From CAVVAH01 sp963746175 (GTDB lineage: Bacteria; Actinomycetota; Actinomycetes; JACCUZ01), in assembly GCA_963746175.1 (NCBI GenBank), contig CAVVAH010000001.1, forward strand, positions 62,001 to 126,000: 64,000 bases of DNA, read 5' to 3'. The notes below the pieces were generated by a model that was given only the letters and a program-made list of their open reading frames with translations, was not told where the DNA came from and searched no databases. The number at the start of each line of letters is the position of its first letter. The first letter of the stretch is position 1. This document shows, one piece after another, positions 60,722 to 64,000 of this stretch. A program made the translations under genes and the position numbers.

Positions 60722-60732
60722 CGGACCACGGA

Positions 60733-60738
60733 TAGCCT
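60733..60738 (+). promoter_or_regulatory. -10 box of a probably leaderless promoter (alcohol dehydrogenase)
   Basis: TAGCCT is followed by 7 nt and the GTG at 60746. This gives the dehydrogenase its own start site although it also follows the GH39 gene by 24 bp. Confidence 0.5.
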
Positions 60739-60745
60739 GCGCGCC

Positions 60746-61783
60746 GTGCGTGCGCTGGTCTTCGACGAGTACGGCGGTCCACTGACGGTCCGCGAGGTGC
60801 CGGACCCCGAGCCGGCTCCGCACGGCGTCGTGGTGCGGGTCGAGGCCACCGGCCTGTGCCGCAGCGACTGGCACGGCTGGGTCGGCCACGACCGCACCAT
60901 CGCGCTGCCTCACGTCCCTGGTCACGAGCTGGCCGGCACCGTCGCGGCCGCCGGGCCGGACGTCGCAGGGTGGTCGGCCGGCGACCGCGTGACGGTCCCG
61001 TTCGTGTGCGCCTGCGGCGCCTGCCCGACCTGCCTGCGCGGCGACCACCAGGTGTGCGAGTGCCAGACGCAGCCCGGGTTCACCGGCTGGGGCTCCTTCG
61101 CCGAGCTGGTCGCCCTCGACCATGCCGACGTCAACCTGGTCGGGCTGCCCGACGACCTCTCGGCGGAGACGGCTGCCTCGCTCGGCTGCCGGTTCGCCAC
61201 GGCGTACCGCGCGGTCGTGCAGCAGGGCCGGGTGCGGCCGGGGGAGTGGGTCGCGGTACACGGCTGCGGTGGTGTCGGGCTGTCCGCCGTGATGGTGGCC
61301 GTCGCCGCCGGGGCGCGCGTGGTCGCAGTGGACGTCTCGGCGGGCGCGCTCGACCTGGCCCGCGGCTTCGGGGCCGAGCAGGTGGTCGACGCCTCGGCCA
61401 CGGACGCACCGCGAGCCGTCCGCGACCTGACCGGCGGCGGGGCAGCCCTGTCCCTCGATGCCCTCGGCAGCCACGCGACGGCGGCGGCCTCGGTGCGGTC
61501 GCTGGCCCGCCGCGGCCGGCACGTGCAGGTCGGCCTGCTGCCGCCCGACCTGGGCCACCCTCCGATGCCGATGGCCCGGGTCGTCGCGTACGAGCTGGAG
61601 ATCCTCGGCAGCCACGGGATGGCGGCGCACGCCTACCCGGAGCTGCTCGCCCTGGTCGCCGCCGGCCGGCTGCGCCCTGACCTGCTCGTCACCCGGCGGC
61701 TGTCCCTGACAGAGGCGGCGGACGCACTCCCCGCGATGGGCGGGCCCGGCTACCCGGCGGGTGTCAGCGTCGTGCTCCCCTGA
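60746..61783 (+). CDS. Zinc-dependent alcohol dehydrogenase family protein
   Basis: A 345-residue medium-chain dehydrogenase. The catalytic zinc ligands are Cys38 in TGLCRSDWHGW and the GHE motif at 59-61. The structural zinc site is complete, with cysteines at 90, 93, 96 and 104 (CACGACPTCLRGDHQVCE). The Rossmann motif is VHGCGGVGLSAVMVAVAAGARVVAVD. The substrate is an alcohol, polyol or aldehyde, unspecified. A role in sugar alcohol metabolism would suit its place behind the ABC-GH39 operon, but the separate promoter-like box suggests independent expression too. Confidence 0.87.
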   Translation: MRALVFDEYGGPLTVREVPDPEPAPHGVVVRVEATGLCRSDWHGWVGHDRTIALPHVPGHELAGTVAAAGPDVAGWSAGDRVTVPFVCACGACPTCLRGDHQVCECQTQPGFTGWGSFAELVALDHADVNLVGLPDDLSAETAASLGCRFATAYRAVVQQGRVRPGEWVAVHGCGGVGLSAVMVAVAAGARVVAVDVSAGALDLARGFGAEQVVDASATDAPRAVRDLTGGGAALSLDALGSHATAAASVRSLARRGRHVQVGLLPPDLGHPPMPMARVVAYELEILGSHGMAAHAYPELLALVAAGRLRPDLLVTRRLSLTEAADALPAMGGPGYPAGVSVVLP

Positions 61784-61825
61784 CAGACTGGTTGCCAGCA
61801 GCGACGGAAGGGAAGTGACCACGCC

Positions 61826-63103
<1,278 letters not shown>

Positions 63104-63253
63104 CACGCAGGGCGGCTGCCGGGGCCCGAACGCGTCCCGCCCGGTTGCTGCCGAGGTGCCCCTTCTGCGCCGTCATGCCCTCGTCCGCCCGGGTGATCGG
63201 CTTTACTCGGTCGTGACGCGTGCCGATACGTCGGCGAAGGAGGATGGCGAGGC

Positions 63254-64000
63254 GTGAGCGTGCCCGGGGACGTGACCAAGCGCGGCGTCAGCTGGGGCTT
63301 CGATCTCTCGGTCGTGGCGTCCGGGCTGGTGCTCGCCTTCGTCGGCGTGGCCGAGCTCGTGACGCACTTCAGCCTCTTCTGGGCGGTGGCGCTGCTCCTC
63401 GGGGCGCCGGTGTGCGCGGTCATGGCCCGCTTCCCGCTGCTGCTCGACCGGTCGACCGGCGGGATCGAGGTCGGCTTCGAGTCCGCCGTCCTCATCTTCC
63501 TGGCCTGCGTCCACGGCGGCACCGGCGCTCTGGGCATCTGGGTCCTGGGCCAGGTGCTGTCGCAGGGCATCAGCGGCAAGCGACCCGACGTCCGCGCCTT
63601 CAACGTCGGCCTCGGCGTGACCGCGGGTTTCTGCGCGCTCCAGGTGATGCGCGCGGTCGGCGACCTCGAGGGCACCACCCCGCGCGAGCTCGTTGCCGTG
63701 GCGCTGGGCTGCGCCACCTTCTTCGTCGTCGACTACGTCGCCTCCGCAGTCTCGATCGCTCTCGAGGAGGGCACCCCCGTCATCGCTGAGCTGGCCCAGA
63801 GCACGGGCCTGGCAGCCCTCGGTGTCTTCGTCGCGATCGACAGCCTGGGGTACCTGGCGGCCCTGGTGTACCGGACGCTCCCGGCGTACACGAGCGTGCT
63901 GCTGGCCGTGCCGGTCTTCACGATCCTGGTCGCGACCCGGTCGCTCTCCCGGGGACGGGAGCACCGGAGACGGCTGTCTGCCCTGTTCGACGCCGCAGCC
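63254..64000 (+). CDS. Multi-pass membrane protein, probable signalling protein (3'-truncated by window edge)
   Basis: The frame runs 249 codons to the end of the window without a stop. It shows about seven hydrophobic helices: about 16-35, 38-60, 76-96, 110-130, 140-160, 180-200 and 205-230. These are followed by the basic stretch RSLSRGREHRRRLSALFDAA. That linker is what one often sees before GAF, GGDEF or EAL output domains, so a membrane-anchored diguanylate cyclase or phosphodiesterase is my best guess, but the output domain is outside the window. GTG 63254 is used; AAGGAGG lies 11 bases upstream. A second GTG at 63260 is possible. Confidence 0.6.
   Translation, partial: MSVPGDVTKRGVSWGFDLSVVASGLVLAFVGVAELVTHFSLFWAVALLLGAPVCAVMARFPLLLDRSTGGIEVGFESAVLIFLACVHGGTGALGIWVLGQVLSQGISGKRPDVRAFNVGLGVTAGFCALQVMRAVGDLEGTTPRELVAVALGCATFFVVDYVASAVSIALEEGTPVIAELAQSTGLAALGVFVAIDSLGYLAALVYRTLPAYTSVLLAVPVFTILVATRSLSRGREHRRRLSALFDAAA

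Overview
The window is a very GC-rich, gene-dense chromosomal segment from an actinobacterium. The gene content (a DUF222/HNH 13E12-type endonuclease relative, LLM-class F420-type oxidoreductases, WYL regulators, a PAC2-family protein, SpoIIE/HATPase regulators, leaderless GTG/ATG genes with TAgnnT-type -10 boxes) fits the Propionibacteriales, probably Nocardioidaceae-like. That placement is inference from gene families and codon use, not from a marker gene. There are 57 protein genes or gene remnants. I see no rRNA, tRNA, CRISPR array, insertion sequence or prophage.

Left part (1-22.5 kb). A 5'-truncated penicillin-acylase-family gene opens the window. It is followed by a DUF4262 protein, an MFS exporter, a frameshifted DUF222/HNH gene, a lipoprotein and a PEP-mutase/isocitrate-lyase-fold enzyme. 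From 7.0 to 10.0 kb on the minus strand lie two paralogous two-gene cassettes, each a small EspC-like protein overlapping by ATGA with a larger WSG-motif protein. One cassette carries a C-terminal toxin-like module and is followed by an Imm8-like immunity gene; the other has lost that module. Then come a cold-shock gene with a structured leader, an S4-domain protein, a RibD-like reductase, a NagZ-like hydrolase, a methyltransferase, a Mug/TDG glycosylase, a frameshifted membrane protein, an operon of two WYL regulators plus a phospholipase-D-fold protein, a glutathione peroxidase, a site-2 protease and an MMPL exporter divergent from its probable TetR repressor.

Middle (22.5-54.5 kb). GH15 and hemerythrin genes precede a tightly packed minus-strand operon: purine nucleoside phosphorylase, NCS1 permease, exonuclease III and an LLM oxidoreductase. 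A small membrane protein is paired with a multicopper oxidase. These are followed by a RecQ-phosphoribosyltransferase fusion, a GH3 beta-glucosidase, an LLM oxidoreductase, phosphoglucomutase, a PAS-GAF-PP2C-HATPase regulator, a HAF-repeat secreted protein, a DEAD-box helicase, a secreted GH3 protein, an old-yellow-enzyme homologue, a HATPase-PAS protein, a PAC2 protein, an alternative-oxidase-like diiron protein and an HtrA-type protease.

Right part (54.5-64 kb). A LacI regulator with an operator upstream leads a sugar ABC importer (binding protein and two permeases, no ATPase), a GH39 beta-xylosidase-like enzyme and a zinc alcohol dehydrogenase. Citrate synthase and a membrane protein cut by the window end follow.

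Intergenic DNA holds two families of palindromic repeats. Family 1 has three copies (13.55, 35.23 and 50.47 kb): an 82-bp core with two identical 20-bp palindromes exactly 62 bp apart around a central dyad. Family 2 has two copies (2.15 and 52.91 kb): a two-tier hairpin. The most interesting items are the duplicated EspC-like/toxin cassettes, the palindromic repeat families, and the alternative-oxidase-like gene with its structured leader.
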